A DNA stretch of 64,000 bases, taken from Chitinophaga caeni (lineage in GTDB: Bacteria > Bacteroidota > Bacteroidia > Chitinophagales > Chitinophagaceae). A program made the translations under genes and the position numbers. This document shows positions 7,877 through 16,381 of the stretch, piece after piece. The first letter of the stretch is position 1, and each line of letters begins with the position of its first letter. Where the stretch lies: contig NZ_CP023777.1 in assembly GCF_002557795.1 (NCBI RefSeq), forward strand, positions 3,853,001-3,917,000, read 5' to 3'. Under the pieces are notes generated by a model that was not told the DNA's origin, ran no database searches, and was given only the letters and a program-made list of their open reading frames with translations.

Positions 7877-8752
7877 ATGAGTTTCAAAAATACATTATTA
7901 CATAAAGATTTCAGCATCAACTGCAAAGGAAAATTATTGTCCTTGGCCGAACCCTTGGTCATGGGAATAATTAACCTGACCGATGATTCATTTTACGAAG
8001 GCGCTAGGAGCAGGCATTGGCATTTAGTAAATGAGCAGGCGGGTAAGATGCTGGAAGAAGGTGCAACGATGATCGATCTCGGCGCTCAAAGCACGCGCCC
8101 CGGTTCCAGCATCGTTGGCGAAGATGAAGAAATCGAACGGCTACTTCCCGCCATACATAATATATTACATCACCACCCCGAAGCGATTATATCTATCGAT
8201 ACTTATTATGCGAAAGTAGCTGAAAAAGCTATACTGGCGGGAGCCAGCATCATAAACGATATCAGCGCAGGCGATATGGATGCCGGAATGATTGAAACTG
8301 TCGCCGGATTACAAGTACCGTATATTGCGATGCATATGCAGGGAACGCCGCAAACCATGCAGATTGATCCCCAGTATAACCATGTTGCGCTCGATGTACT
8401 GGATTATTGCGCTCAAAAGCTGGATGTTTGCCGCAAGGCCGGCATTAAGGATGTTATAATCGACCCGGGATTCGGCTTTGGAAAAACCTTATATCATAAT
8501 TATTCATTACTTCAACATCTAGAAAACTTCAAGATACTCGATGCCCCGGTATTGGTCGGGGTATCCAGGAAGTCAATGATTTGCAAACTACTGGAAATAA
8601 CCCCGCCGCAAGCGCTGAACGGCACGACCGTTTTACATACCCTCGCGTTACAAAAAGGCGCCCATATTTTAAGGGTACATGATGTTAAAGCAGCGATGGA
8701 AGTAATCCGTATCACGCAATTTATGAACGCGATGGACAAGGCGCCGATGTAA
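7877..8752 (+). CDS. folP: Dihydropteroate synthase
   Basis: 291 residues. Condenses 6-hydroxymethyl-dihydropterin pyrophosphate with p-aminobenzoate in folate synthesis; a cytosolic TIM barrel. Motifs in order: MGIINLTDDSFYEG (pyrophosphate loop), DLGAQSTRPGS, SIDTYYAKVAEKA, NDIS, MHMQGTPQTMQ, DPGFGFGKT, VGVSRKSM and a terminal LRVHDV. These cover all standard FolP signatures, and the key Asp, Asn, Lys and Arg positions are present. The open frame extends upstream to 7802, but that would overlap the divergent DUF1599 start. The ATG at 7877 begins right before the conserved core and fits the family length. cdaA follows on the same strand after 144 bp. Confidence 0.95.
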   Translation: MSFKNTLLHKDFSINCKGKLLSLAEPLVMGIINLTDDSFYEGARSRHWHLVNEQAGKMLEEGATMIDLGAQSTRPGSSIVGEDEEIERLLPAIHNILHHHPEAIISIDTYYAKVAEKAILAGASIINDISAGDMDAGMIETVAGLQVPYIAMHMQGTPQTMQIDPQYNHVALDVLDYCAQKLDVCRKAGIKDVIIDPGFGFGKTLYHNYSLLQHLENFKILDAPVLVGVSRKSMICKLLEITPPQALNGTTVLHTLALQKGAHILRVHDVKAAMEVIRITQFMNAMDKAPM

Positions 8753-8767
8753 TTTTTTACGCGGACA

Positions 8768-8796
8768 TTGAAATCTGAAATAGAATTTTATCTTTG
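8768..8796 (+). promoter_or_regulatory. Candidate Bacteroidota sigma-A promoter for cdaA
   Basis: TTG at 8768-8770, an 18-bp spacer and TATCTTTG at 8789-8796 match the Bacteroidota consensus TTG-N17..23-TAnnTTTG. It lies in the folP-cdaA gap, about 100 bp before the cdaA ATG, so cdaA may have its own promoter as well as read-through from folP. Confidence 0.5.
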
Positions 8797-8896
8797 ATGG
8801 CAAAAAAACGGCCTTAAAAGCAGTATCTTCCCAAGGATTGTATGTAGAAAGAACAAGAACAGATTTGTATTAATGCATTAGCTCACCCTTCGTCGT

Positions 8897-9697
8897 ATGG
8901 ATTTATTGAAATTAGAGTTTAGTTGGTTGGATGCCATTGACCTGCTGATCGTCATAGTGCTGGTTATCCAGCTTTACCGCTTGCTGAAAGGCAGTTTGGC
9001 CTTTAATATATTCCTCGGATTATGCGTCATATACGCTATTTACTTTTTAGTAAAGGCGCTACATATGACGATCCTAACGAGTATCTTACAAAATATTATC
9101 AATGTTGGCATCATTGCAATCATTGTCATTTTTCAGCCCGAGATCCGGAAGTTTTTGCTGGTACTCGGAAAGAAAACACCTTTAAGCAAGGACAGTTTTT
9201 TCACGAAGCTGTTCCTGCCTGATAAGTTTAAAAGTTATAAAGAAGAAGAAGCCATCATCAACGAGATTACCTTGGCCGCTACCCACCTGGCACAAAAACG
9301 TACGGGGGCATTGATCGTGATTGCGAATACATACCGCGTAAAGTTTGACACGGCATCAAGTATTAATATCGATGCCAACATCAGCGCCAAATTAATAGAA
9401 AGCATTTTTAGTAAAGAAAGCCCCTTGCATGATGGAGGCCTGATCATCGTTGGTAATAAAATGCTGGCAGCAAAAGTGATCTTGCCCGTTTCCGAGAATC
9501 CTAACCTACCAACGAGGATAGGCCTGAGGCATAGGTCCGCCGTGGGTATTACCGAACATAGCGATAACCTCGCCATCATTGTTTCCGAAGAAAGAGGCAC
9601 CATTTCTGTTGCCCAAGATGGCGTGCTTTCGATGGATATTTCCCCGGAAGAGCTGAAAGTGAAACTTTACGAAGTAATGGTGGACGGCATCTCCTGA
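8897..9697 (+). CDS. cdaA: Diadenylate cyclase CdaA (TIGR00159 family)
   Basis: 266 residues. Makes the second messenger c-di-AMP from two ATP at the inner membrane. Three transmembrane helices (about 13-30, 36-53, 66-80) precede the DAC domain (about 115-255). The active site shows SPLHDGG at 176-181 and LRHRSAVG at 210-217; the second is the canonical RHR motif. The first is normally DGA, so Ala is replaced by Gly at 181. The catalytic Asp179 is kept. Placement after folP is a common Bacteroidota order and has no obvious pathway meaning. No CdaR-like gene is adjacent. Identification is firm. Confidence 0.93.
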   Translation: MDLLKLEFSWLDAIDLLIVIVLVIQLYRLLKGSLAFNIFLGLCVIYAIYFLVKALHMTILTSILQNIINVGIIAIIVIFQPEIRKFLLVLGKKTPLSKDSFFTKLFLPDKFKSYKEEEAIINEITLAATHLAQKRTGALIVIANTYRVKFDTASSINIDANISAKLIESIFSKESPLHDGGLIIVGNKMLAAKVILPVSENPNLPTRIGLRHRSAVGITEHSDNLAIIVSEERGTISVAQDGVLSMDISPEELKVKLYEVMVDGIS

Positions 9698-9789
9698 CCC
9701 AGGTAACAAACTTGCATTCGTGTCAGTTATACATAAAATAAATTTTATTGATTTATAATCATTTACCATTTATTAATCACCTAAATTAA

Positions 9790-9843
9790 AAAGGCAGTTT
9801 TCTTATTCATGTAAATAATACGCAAAATAAAAAAACTGCCTTT
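9790..9843. terminator. Bidirectional terminator between cdaA and the decarboxylase gene
   Basis: Complementary 12-bp arms AAAGGCAGTTTT (9790-9801) and AAAACTGCCTTT (9832-9843) flank a 30-nt AT-rich loop. It sits between convergent genes ending at 9697 and 9863, so it can serve both. The loop is long for an intrinsic terminator, which lowers certainty. Confidence 0.55.
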
Positions 9844-9862
9844 CCCCTATTTTCCAGGTAAA

Positions 9863-10987
9863 TTATACTGTTACCATTTCCGATTTTATTTCCGCGATAA
9901 ATTGATCCACTTGCTGTAGCGACACATTGGGCATACAGATGATATGTGTCATGCCACTTTCAGAAGCCAACTGGTATTTTTCCGAGATAACTTTAGAAAC
10001 TTCGGGGAATACCACGGTGATACATTGGGGGTTGCTCCATGCCGGGATTCCGGATAAATTCAATTGCTCCCTTGTATAATCCGCAACTTTCAAACTATGA
10101 AATGCGCGGTCTCTAAATCCTTCTTCCCCTAGCTTCTGAATTGCATACCATAAAAACAACGGGCTATGTCCATTCCTCGAGCCGGTAATAGTAGTGTCCA
10201 TCGAACCGATGTAAGAAACCGACCGGGCGATGCGATCCCTGTTCGACTTCTTCACTACAACTACCCCGCAAGGAACCGGGGAACCTATGAATTTATGCCC
10301 GCTGATCGCGATGCTATCAATGCCATCTTCAAAATCAAATGCCGGTTTCGGTTGCAAAAAAGCGATATACGAGCCGCTCAGGGCCGCATCAGCGTGGATA
10401 TAATGTTGGCGGATGGCCAGCTTCTTCAAAATTTGCTTGATGGATGGTACATGATCCCTGGCTTCCGTCATCGTGGTGCCGATGTTTGCTAATATAATAA
10501 CCGGGTGCTGGCGATGTAATTGAATGGTATGTTCCAGGTCATCGTAATCCATTTCGCCGTTTTCCTTCGAGCGGATCGTGATATATTGCATGCCCAGTAA
10601 CTGCAAGTTCTTTTGCACGCTGTAATGGGTAGATTCCGAGAAATATACCATGGCATTGGGATATAATTCCCTCGCCAGGTACAATGCATACAAATTTCCT
10701 TCGGAGCCGCCGTTCGTTACGTAACCCCACCAATTATTGAAAGGCGCCCGGAATAATTTCGCGAAGAAGGCCACGACCTCCTGTTCAATTTTCCTGGTTC
10801 CTACCCGGTAAGTAGAATCGGAAAAGGGATCCCCGAGATTATTAAGTGGATAGTTAAAAAAGGGGTATAAGTCATTGTAATTGAAATCTTTAGAAACCGG
10901 GTAACCCAAGAAATCGCGGGTACTATCCCCTATCTCCTCCAGGAGTTCGGCCAGGCGTTCGTGGATAGATTTATCTACCGTAAGCAT
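9863..10987 (-). CDS. hdc: PLP-dependent group II decarboxylase, histidine decarboxylase-like
   Basis: 374 residues, close to the length of PLP-type bacterial histidine decarboxylases. Expected to remove the carboxyl group of an amino acid (histidine giving histamine is the best family match) in the cytosol. TNGGSEGNLY (91-100) is the cofactor phosphate loop; His121 (STHYSV) would stack on PLP; Asp200 (HADAALSG) binds the pyridine nitrogen. Lys232 in ISGHKFIGSPVPCG is the Schiff-base lysine. The related plant serine decarboxylases share this core, so the substrate is not certain. It is divergent from an Lrp/AsnC regulator across a 137-bp region with inverted repeats, suggesting amino-acid-responsive control. 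No histidine/histamine antiporter is adjacent. Confidence 0.8.
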   Translation of the reverse strand: MLTVDKSIHERLAELLEEIGDSTRDFLGYPVSKDFNYNDLYPFFNYPLNNLGDPFSDSTYRVGTRKIEQEVVAFFAKLFRAPFNNWWGYVTNGGSEGNLYALYLARELYPNAMVYFSESTHYSVQKNLQLLGMQYITIRSKENGEMDYDDLEHTIQLHRQHPVIILANIGTTMTEARDHVPSIKQILKKLAIRQHYIHADAALSGSYIAFLQPKPAFDFEDGIDSIAISGHKFIGSPVPCGVVVVKKSNRDRIARSVSYIGSMDTTITGSRNGHSPLFLWYAIQKLGEEGFRDRAFHSLKVADYTREQLNLSGIPAWSNPQCITVVFPEVSKVISEKYQLASESGMTHIICMPNVSLQQVDQFIAEIKSEMVTV

Positions 10988-10994
10988 ATTTTTC

Positions 10995-11089
10995 AGAAAT
11001 TATTTTCTACAAATCTAAAAATAATAGTACTTCGTATCTTATTTAGTCGTATATTTAGAAAAGAAAAACTATTTTCTGTATTTTTACAG
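10995..11089. promoter_or_regulatory. Cluster of AGAAA/TTTCT inverted repeats, possible Lrp-type operator
   Basis: In the AT-rich region between the divergent decarboxylase and Lrp genes, half-sites AGAAA(A) and (T)TTTCT recur: AGAAA at 10995-10999 facing TTTCT at 11004-11008, and AGAAAA at 11057-11062 facing TTTTCT at 11072-11077. The last overlaps a perfect CTGTA-N4-TACAG at 11076-11089. Repeated AT-rich palindromes fit an octameric Lrp/AsnC regulator that controls itself and the decarboxylase. Binding is inferred. Confidence 0.45.
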
Positions 11090-11124
11090 TAATATTTTTC
11101 TATTTAAATCCCAAATTGTAAGTT

Positions 11125-11622
11125 ATGCAGGCTGTTTCATCTACCGTGGCATCACTCGATAGGATAGACAAGCGCATCTTGCAGGTGATGCAGTCCAATG
11201 CAAAGTTGAACACGAAGGAAATTGCACACAGAGTGGGATTAACGATTACACCTACTTACGAACGAATCAAGAAGATTGAAAAGCTTGGTATTATCAAGCA
11301 ATATGTCACCCTGCTGGATAGAGAGAAAGTTGGGAAAACATTGATGGCTTTTTGTAGTGTATCGTTACAATTGCACTCACAGTTGCAGATCCAGAGGTTT
11401 GAGGAAGCAATTAGCCACTTACCTGCTGTCATGGAATGCTACCATGTAGCAGGACAATTTGACTACTTGTTAAAAGTAGTAGTGGATGATATGAATCAAT
11501 ACCAGCGATTTATAACACAAAAATTGGCTGCGATTGAGAACATAGGCCATGTACACAGTTCTTTTGTGATGACTGAAGTGAAGCATGATACGGCATTCCC
11601 GTTAGATGTACAAGGCGATTAA
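11125..11622 (+). CDS. Lrp/AsnC family transcriptional regulator
   Basis: 165 residues. The N-terminal winged HTH (about 12-60) begins LDRIDKRILQVMQSNAKLN and includes TKEIAHRVGLTITPTYERIK, the recognition region of Lrp-type regulators. The C-terminal alpha/beta sandwich (about 75-155) is the RAM/AsnC ligand-binding and oligomerisation domain, with CYHVAGQFDYLLKVVVDD. It is divergent from the PLP decarboxylase, so the likely target is that gene and itself, with an amino acid (perhaps histidine) as effector. An alternative is a global Lrp-like role. A stem-loop terminator follows 89 bp after the stop. Confidence 0.9.
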   Translation: MQAVSSTVASLDRIDKRILQVMQSNAKLNTKEIAHRVGLTITPTYERIKKIEKLGIIKQYVTLLDREKVGKTLMAFCSVSLQLHSQLQIQRFEEAISHLPAVMECYHVAGQFDYLLKVVVDDMNQYQRFITQKLAAIENIGHVHSSFVMTEVKHDTAFPLDVQGD

Positions 11623-11710
11623 CAGTAACCAGGTACGGTTACAAATGAATTATTAAACCTATTCCATACCTATAGAAACCTAGAACGTTTACTTACCCAA
11701 TTTGAAGCAA

Positions 11711-11737
11711 TTGAGGCTGTTTCCCAGACAGCCTCAA
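11711..11737 (+). terminator. Terminator after the Lrp-type gene
   Basis: A perfect 10-bp stem TTGAGGCTGT (11711-11720) / ACAGCCTCAA (11728-11737) with a 7-nt loop is followed by TCCTCATTTATAT. The stem is strong but the T-tract is interrupted. The 12-bp direct repeat GAACGTTTACTT flanks it (near 11682 and 11754); its meaning is unknown. Confidence 0.6.
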
Positions 11738-11789
11738 TCCTCATTTATATCGAGGAACGTTTACTTGATGTAAATTTAATATTAAAAAA

Positions 11790-12878
11790 TTAATTATTAA
11801 TTATTTTTTCTATCATTCCTTTTAAACTTTCGGCAATTCTTTCCATACCGACATCGGTTGGGTGCACCCCGTCTACCGTTCCTTCATGATCCGTACCGAT
11901 GAAATCAGTCCCGGGGATATAATACAAACCTTTTACACCTGAAGCTATCAAGTGGTCATAAGCCCTTTTGGATTCTTTGTTCTTCGCACGGTTTAGCGGA
12001 TGCATTTTCTCATCGAAATATCCGTTTTCATATAAATAGCCCTCTACCATTAATACCGGTGTGTAAGGATGGGCTTGCTTAAGTTGATGCACCAAGGCTA
12101 CCGTCCTGTCATAAATAATTCCGGGTTCAGAATTAGGATTACAGTCCAGCACGTACAGGGCGGCATCTACTTCATTCATCGCTTTGCCGATCGGTGCTTC
12201 GCTTTTACCATTGCCGCTGAAGCCAAGATTTATGAAGGGCCTATGCAGTTCGCGGCTCAAGATGTTGGTGAACGCCATACCTGTTCTACTGGCACAACCG
12301 CCCTGGGCAATACTTGAACCGTAATACACCACCGGTTTTTTATCCAGCATATCGCTGTTGGCCGGTTCTTTTATATATGCCCCCTTATTGATCCCGATCC
12401 AAAGGCTATCGACACCATCGTACAAGGGCAGGTATAGCATATATTCACGTTCTACATCGGCGCCATTCCTTAGAATAATATTCTCATTTTCCTTTTTATT
12501 TTGCGGGATGGCAGTGCGGACATACTGCCACTGACCATTTTCCAAGGCATATAAGTCCAGTCCTTTGATACCCGTGTAGGCCATGTGGCTCATCATGCTA
12601 TTAAATTTCAGCACCCACCTCGCAGCAATCATGTTGGCATTGCTCCTGAAGCGGATGGCAATACCTGCGCTATTGAGGCTGAGCTTCCAAACTGGCGGGC
12701 GCACTTCATCTTTATACGTGTTTGCCAATCTTTGGTAGCCGGGAGCAGAAGGAATTTGATTGATCTTAACCATGCCGGAAGCATCGATAAACTGGAGACT
12801 GTCAATTGGCGTTGTTTGCGCGAATGCACAAGAACTCATCGCGGTAAATAGGATAGCAATAAATGCTGATTTTTTCAT
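11790..12878 (-). CDS. Secreted SGNH/GDSL-type hydrolase
   Basis: 362 residues with a signal peptide at 1-20 (ends SCAFAQ), so it acts in the periplasm or outside. Residues 25-175 form a beta-rich N-terminal domain of the type found before GDSL-like lipase/acylhydrolase domains in Bacteroidota. The hydrolase domain (about 180-360) has block I VYYGSSIAQGG (nucleophile Ser189), block II LGFSGNGK, block III DCNPNS and block V DGVHPTDVG with Asp336 and His339. It is probably an esterase that deacylates carbohydrates or lipids; substrate unknown. It stands alone, 81 bp upstream (in window order) of a lipoprotein gene on the same strand. The family call is firm. Confidence 0.88.
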   Translation of the reverse strand: MKKSAFIAILFTAMSSCAFAQTTPIDSLQFIDASGMVKINQIPSAPGYQRLANTYKDEVRPPVWKLSLNSAGIAIRFRSNANMIAARWVLKFNSMMSHMAYTGIKGLDLYALENGQWQYVRTAIPQNKKENENIILRNGADVEREYMLYLPLYDGVDSLWIGINKGAYIKEPANSDMLDKKPVVYYGSSIAQGGCASRTGMAFTNILSRELHRPFINLGFSGNGKSEAPIGKAMNEVDAALYVLDCNPNSEPGIIYDRTVALVHQLKQAHPYTPVLMVEGYLYENGYFDEKMHPLNRAKNKESKRAYDHLIASGVKGLYYIPGTDFIGTDHEGTVDGVHPTDVGMERIAESLKGMIEKIINN

Positions 12879-12959
12879 GCTAAAGATTTGCTAAACAAGA
12901 TAGCTAATCATTGCAAGTTTTAATAACCAATGGGCAATAACTCCTTGAGCGGGGAAATA

Positions 12960-13559
12960 TTATTTCAAACGGATGTTAAAGATGCGCACTACTTTTTTAC
13001 CGGTAACGTGTTTCCAGCGGAGGTAAAGCAGTTTCCTACTTTCAAATGCTGCGGAATCTATCGCTTCAAATGGCGGTGTGCCCGGGAAGTACTTAACCCG
13101 TATATCCATCTTTTTACCGTTATCTAGGCTTTCTACCGTAGCTAGATTTTTATCCTTGATGATATTTGTACTATATAGGATCAAGTTATCATCGGGTAAA
13201 TAAGTTACCGGGTATAAATATTGTCTCGGTAATGCATTTTCTTGCAAGGGCAAAATATATGCGAAGGAGCATTTATTACCGCAGGCGCCTTCAAGGCAGA
13301 TCATCTCTTCGTTATACCATTTCAAATCGGGGTGTGCAGAGGCTTCTAGCGTATCCGGGGTTGTATTCAGAAAGGAATGATCCCCCCATTTTAATTGAAA
13401 TTGACCGTTGGAGAATTTATCGATTTCGAGAAAAACATAATCATCATTAATCAATGTATCGACCTGCACCCCAGTTGCTTCGGGCGCAGTCGATTTCTTC
13501 GGGGTTTGCTGACAAGCTATTAAACTTCCTAGTAACAAAAAAAGTAGCGTTCTTTTCAT
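12960..13559 (-). CDS. Hypothetical lipoprotein
   Basis: 199 residues from the ATG at 13557-13559, which starts MKRTLLFLLLGSLIACQQ, a type II signal peptide with lipobox LIAC and lipidated Cys16. An upstream in-frame ATG at 13580 would bury this signal and is less likely. The mature protein is beta-rich, with a CLEGACGNKC cluster that could form disulfides, and no family I recognise. The next gene downstream on the same strand is the GDSL-type hydrolase after an 81-bp gap, so the two may be co-transcribed. Location at the outer or inner membrane is inferred from the lipobox. Confidence 0.75.
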   Translation of the reverse strand: MKRTLLFLLLGSLIACQQTPKKSTAPEATGVQVDTLINDDYVFLEIDKFSNGQFQLKWGDHSFLNTTPDTLEASAHPDLKWYNEEMICLEGACGNKCSFAYILPLQENALPRQYLYPVTYLPDDNLILYSTNIIKDKNLATVESLDNGKKMDIRVKYFPGTPPFEAIDSAAFESRKLLYLRWKHVTGKKVVRIFNIRLK

Positions 13560-13668
13560 TTTAAAGTATGGTTGTACCAAGTCATGTTGAATCCGTTTAA
13601 TAATAACAAAAAATATTCATTGCAGTTCCCTTACTATCAATTAATTTTATAATAATTTCCAATTTTAT

Positions 13669-14070
13669 ATGGAAAAGGAATCAATTATATTCTTCGACGG
13701 CGTTTGTAACTTGTGTAACAGTAGCGTACTATTTATTATCAAAAGAGATAAAAAGGCACACTTTCGTTTCGCATCGCTACAATCAGCACTGGCTAAAGAG
13801 ATGCTTCCCCCTGCCCTACTTGGTATTTCCAGTATAGTTTTACTTGAGGATGGCCAATATCATACCAAAAGTTCCGCAGCCTTGAGAATTGCCCGTAAAT
13901 TGGATGGCTTGTGGCCCGTTTTATACCCTGGGATTATTATTCCAAGGTTTATTAGGGACGCGGTATATAACTTTATCGCTGCGAATAGGTACCGGTGGTT
14001 CGGGAAACGGGAAACGTGCATGCTGCCAACAGCAGAGCTGAAAAACCGCTTCATGGATCACGGATTATAG
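13669..14070 (+). CDS. DCC family thiol-disulfide oxidoreductase-like protein (DUF393)
   Basis: 133 residues. The N-terminal FFDGVCNLCNSSV carries the DxxCxxC signature (about 10-20) that names the DCC family; the FRFASLQS segment and a conserved C-terminal WFGKRETC complete the pattern. The protein is cytosolic with a thioredoxin-like fold expected. A redox role is assumed for the family from the CxxC motif, but no substrate is established. No partner gene is adjacent. The minus-strand gene on the other side is the lipoprotein. A GGATTG-rich low-complexity stretch begins directly after the stop codon. Confidence 0.88.
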   Translation: MEKESIIFFDGVCNLCNSSVLFIIKRDKKAHFRFASLQSALAKEMLPPALLGISSIVLLEDGQYHTKSSAALRIARKLDGLWPVLYPGIIIPRFIRDAVYNFIAANRYRWFGKRETCMLPTAELKNRFMDHGL

Positions 14071-14152
14071 GATTGCACGGATTTTAGGGTTGTTGGATTG
14101 TAAGATTGAAGGATTGAAGGATTGTAGTGTTGTTGATTGTAGGATTGCGCAT
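14071..14152 (+). repeat. GGATTG-rich low-complexity tract
   Basis: Immediately after the DCC stop codon, GGATTG, AGATTG and TGATTG units recur at roughly 7-15 bp spacing up to GGATTGCGC near 14150, then a T-run. A similar shorter tract follows the peroxiredoxin gene (34317-34355). Both lie at 3' ends of plus-strand genes. This looks like degenerate simple-sequence repeat; no function is evident. Confidence 0.5.
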
Positions 14153-14246
14153 TTTTTTCTTGCTTTGTTTAGTTGGGGTGTTTACAAAAGAAAAATGGCG
14201 ACAAACTAGGTTCGACGCCATTTTCTTTATCAAAGTTGAACTACAA

Positions 14247-15095
14247 TTATTTTTTAGCCGTATCTGTAGACTTAATAATGTCAGATACTTCCACATCGAA
14301 TGCTAAAACGGCGTTCGGGGGAATGTTTGGTTGGCTACCGCGGAAACCGTAACCTAAGGCAGAAGGAATCAAGATTGTTGCTTTCGCACCTTTTTTCAAT
14401 TTAGCCATCGCAACATCCCATCCTTTAATAACCCTACCTTCACCTAATTTAAATTTAAACGCTGTTAGAGGCATACCGGGACGGAAAGTAGTGTCTTGGT
14501 TAGTGTCGAAAATCTTACCATCCAACAATTTACCAGTGTAGTACATAGACAGGGTATCGCCGTCAGCCGGTAATTCGCCGCTGCCTTCTTCATTAATCAC
14601 CGCGTACACGCCATCGCCCAATTCTACCGCGTTCAATTTCTTCTCGGAGATATAATCTTTGATGATTTTAGCATCTTTTTCATTCTGTGTCGCACTGCTA
14701 TATTTACCATCTACAACGAAAGTCAAGTTAATGAAATCACCTTTCTTAGCGAAGAATGGTACTTGTGGCAATGAATCAACAGGAACAGAGAAGCAAGCGC
14801 TATCACCCACTCTCAGGTTAGCGATACCATCCATCAGATCAAATTTATCCATTGATTTAACGATGGGAACCGGGATAGCATTAGGGCTTTGATCCCTGGA
14901 GTCGATCAATAAAGAGTCGTTCAAAGTTTGACGAACGTACATCAAAGCCGTATCTCCAACTTTCAACTGATCGCCGTTACCAGCTTTCAAAATTGTATAT
15001 TCGAAGCCGCCGGAAGTTTTACCTTTTTTCTGGCCGCAACTAGCTGCCATAACGCCGAAAGCGGCAGCAGCAAGAAACAAATGTGATTTTTTCAT
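14247..15095 (-). CDS. FKBP-type peptidyl-prolyl isomerase lipoprotein
   Basis: 282 residues. Signal peptide with lipobox MAASC (Cys20), so it is an envelope lipoprotein that would catalyse prolyl cis-trans isomerisation and assist folding of exported proteins. The C-terminal FKBP domain (about 165-275) has GDTLSMYYTGKLLDGKIFD, GEGRVIKGWDVAM and ALGYGFRG, with the FKBP active-site aromatic residues. An N-terminal region (about 32-130) follows the same fold pattern but is degenerate, suggesting an ancient domain duplication. The gene lies 24 bp downstream of the DHH phosphoesterase gene and is probably co-transcribed with it. Confidence 0.9.
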   Translation of the reverse strand: MKKSHLFLAAAAFGVMAASCGQKKGKTSGGFEYTILKAGNGDQLKVGDTALMYVRQTLNDSLLIDSRDQSPNAIPVPIVKSMDKFDLMDGIANLRVGDSACFSVPVDSLPQVPFFAKKGDFINLTFVVDGKYSSATQNEKDAKIIKDYISEKKLNAVELGDGVYAVINEEGSGELPADGDTLSMYYTGKLLDGKIFDTNQDTTFRPGMPLTAFKFKLGEGRVIKGWDVAMAKLKKGAKATILIPSALGYGFRGSQPNIPPNAVLAFDVEVSDIIKSTDTAKK

Positions 15096-15119
15096 TTGAT
15101 TATTTTTGTGAATAGATCT

Positions 15120-16130
15120 CTATTGTAAAGCATCTTCATTTTCTCGCATTGCTTTGATAAAACGGTTAACGGTAATTTCCAGCGAATCGGAACTTCTTCC
15201 TCCAGCCGCGTTGAAATGACCGCCACCTTCAAAGTATTTACGGGCAAATTTATTAACATCAAAATTACCTTTAGAACGGAAAGATAACTTCACTTCCACA
15301 TTTCTATCGATGATCAAGGCTGCTAATTTAATACCTTGTATGGACAAAAGGAAATTCACCAGCCCCTCCGTATCCCCTGTCTGCAAATCGAACTTTTTCA
15401 GATCCGTGTAAGGGATCGCAATGATGGCGGTATTATATTCATAAAATACATCCATCCTGTTGAGCAGGCTATGACCGAGGAAACGCAGGCGGTTTTCTAA
15501 GAAATTATCGTAAATCGCCTGGTGAATTATTTCGTGTTTTAAGCCCCTTTCCAATAAATCAGCCACCATCCGGTGTACCCTGGCAGAAGTTGCAGAGAAA
15601 CGGAATGAGCCGGTATCGGTCATCGTTCCAGCGTAAATGCATTGGGCCATGGCATCATTGATCAAATCCTCATCTCCTAATTTATAAATGATTTCGTAAA
15701 TCATCTGGGCGGTGGCCGCTGCCGTGGTATCGCTGATACCGTAATCAAAGCTAGGCTGTGGCTCCAGGTGATGATCGATCAATATCTTGATTGCCGGGAG
15801 CGCTTCCAACACGGGAGCCATATTTTTGGTACGGCTCAGGTTATTAAAGTCCAGGCAAAACAGTAAATCTACATCTTTTAAGGCCTCCATCGATTTTTCG
15901 TTCATGGATTCAAAGTCCAGTACATATTCAGCACCGGGCATCCATTTCAAAAAATCGGGAAAATTGGTAGGCGAAATAACGGTTACCTGGTGCCCTTTCT
16001 GAATCAGGTAATGATACCAAGCTAGTGAAGAACCCATCGCATCTGCATCCGGTTTTTGGTGCATGGTGATGATGATTTTTTTAGGCTCGCTTTCCAGTAA
16101 GGGTTTAATATCCTCGATCGGCTTCATCAA
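15120..16130 (-). CDS. nrnA: DHH family phosphoesterase (NrnA-like oligoribonuclease / pAp phosphatase)
   Basis: 336 residues. Predicted to degrade short RNA oligonucleotides and dephosphorylate 3'-phosphoadenosine 5'-phosphate in the cytosol using Mn2+. DHH domain motifs: HQKPDADAMGSS (24-35), LDFNN (94-98), IDHHLEP (118-124) and GTMTDTGSF. The C-terminal DHHA1 domain has the GGGHFNAAGG nucleic-acid-binding motif. It heads a two-gene unit with the FKBP lipoprotein. Some relatives hydrolyse linear pApA, so it may connect with CdaA-made c-di-AMP, but pApA activity cannot be read from sequence. The alternative start at Met2 is equivalent. Confidence 0.88.
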   Translation of the reverse strand: MMKPIEDIKPLLESEPKKIIITMHQKPDADAMGSSLAWYHYLIQKGHQVTVISPTNFPDFLKWMPGAEYVLDFESMNEKSMEALKDVDLLFCLDFNNLSRTKNMAPVLEALPAIKILIDHHLEPQPSFDYGISDTTAAATAQMIYEIIYKLGDEDLINDAMAQCIYAGTMTDTGSFRFSATSARVHRMVADLLERGLKHEIIHQAIYDNFLENRLRFLGHSLLNRMDVFYEYNTAIIAIPYTDLKKFDLQTGDTEGLVNFLLSIQGIKLAALIIDRNVEVKLSFRSKGNFDVNKFARKYFEGGGHFNAAGGRSSDSLEITVNRFIKAMRENEDALQ

Positions 16131-16381
16131 AAAAACTATAATGTTATATTTTACAAGCTGTTATTATACGTAACCGTGCTCAATGAAAATGAAACGCGAA
16201 GTTCATTATTTGAACCTGATTTTCAAAATTTTTTACTACTTAGCAAATTCTGATTACTTTTGCGGCCTGGAAACCATTAGTTTTCACTGGCAGATTGAAT
16301 AGCAAAGAGGGCGAATTTAAACAACCCTAGCTTACAAATCAAGGTTTCAGGCATTAATTTAACAAATACATACAAATTCAT

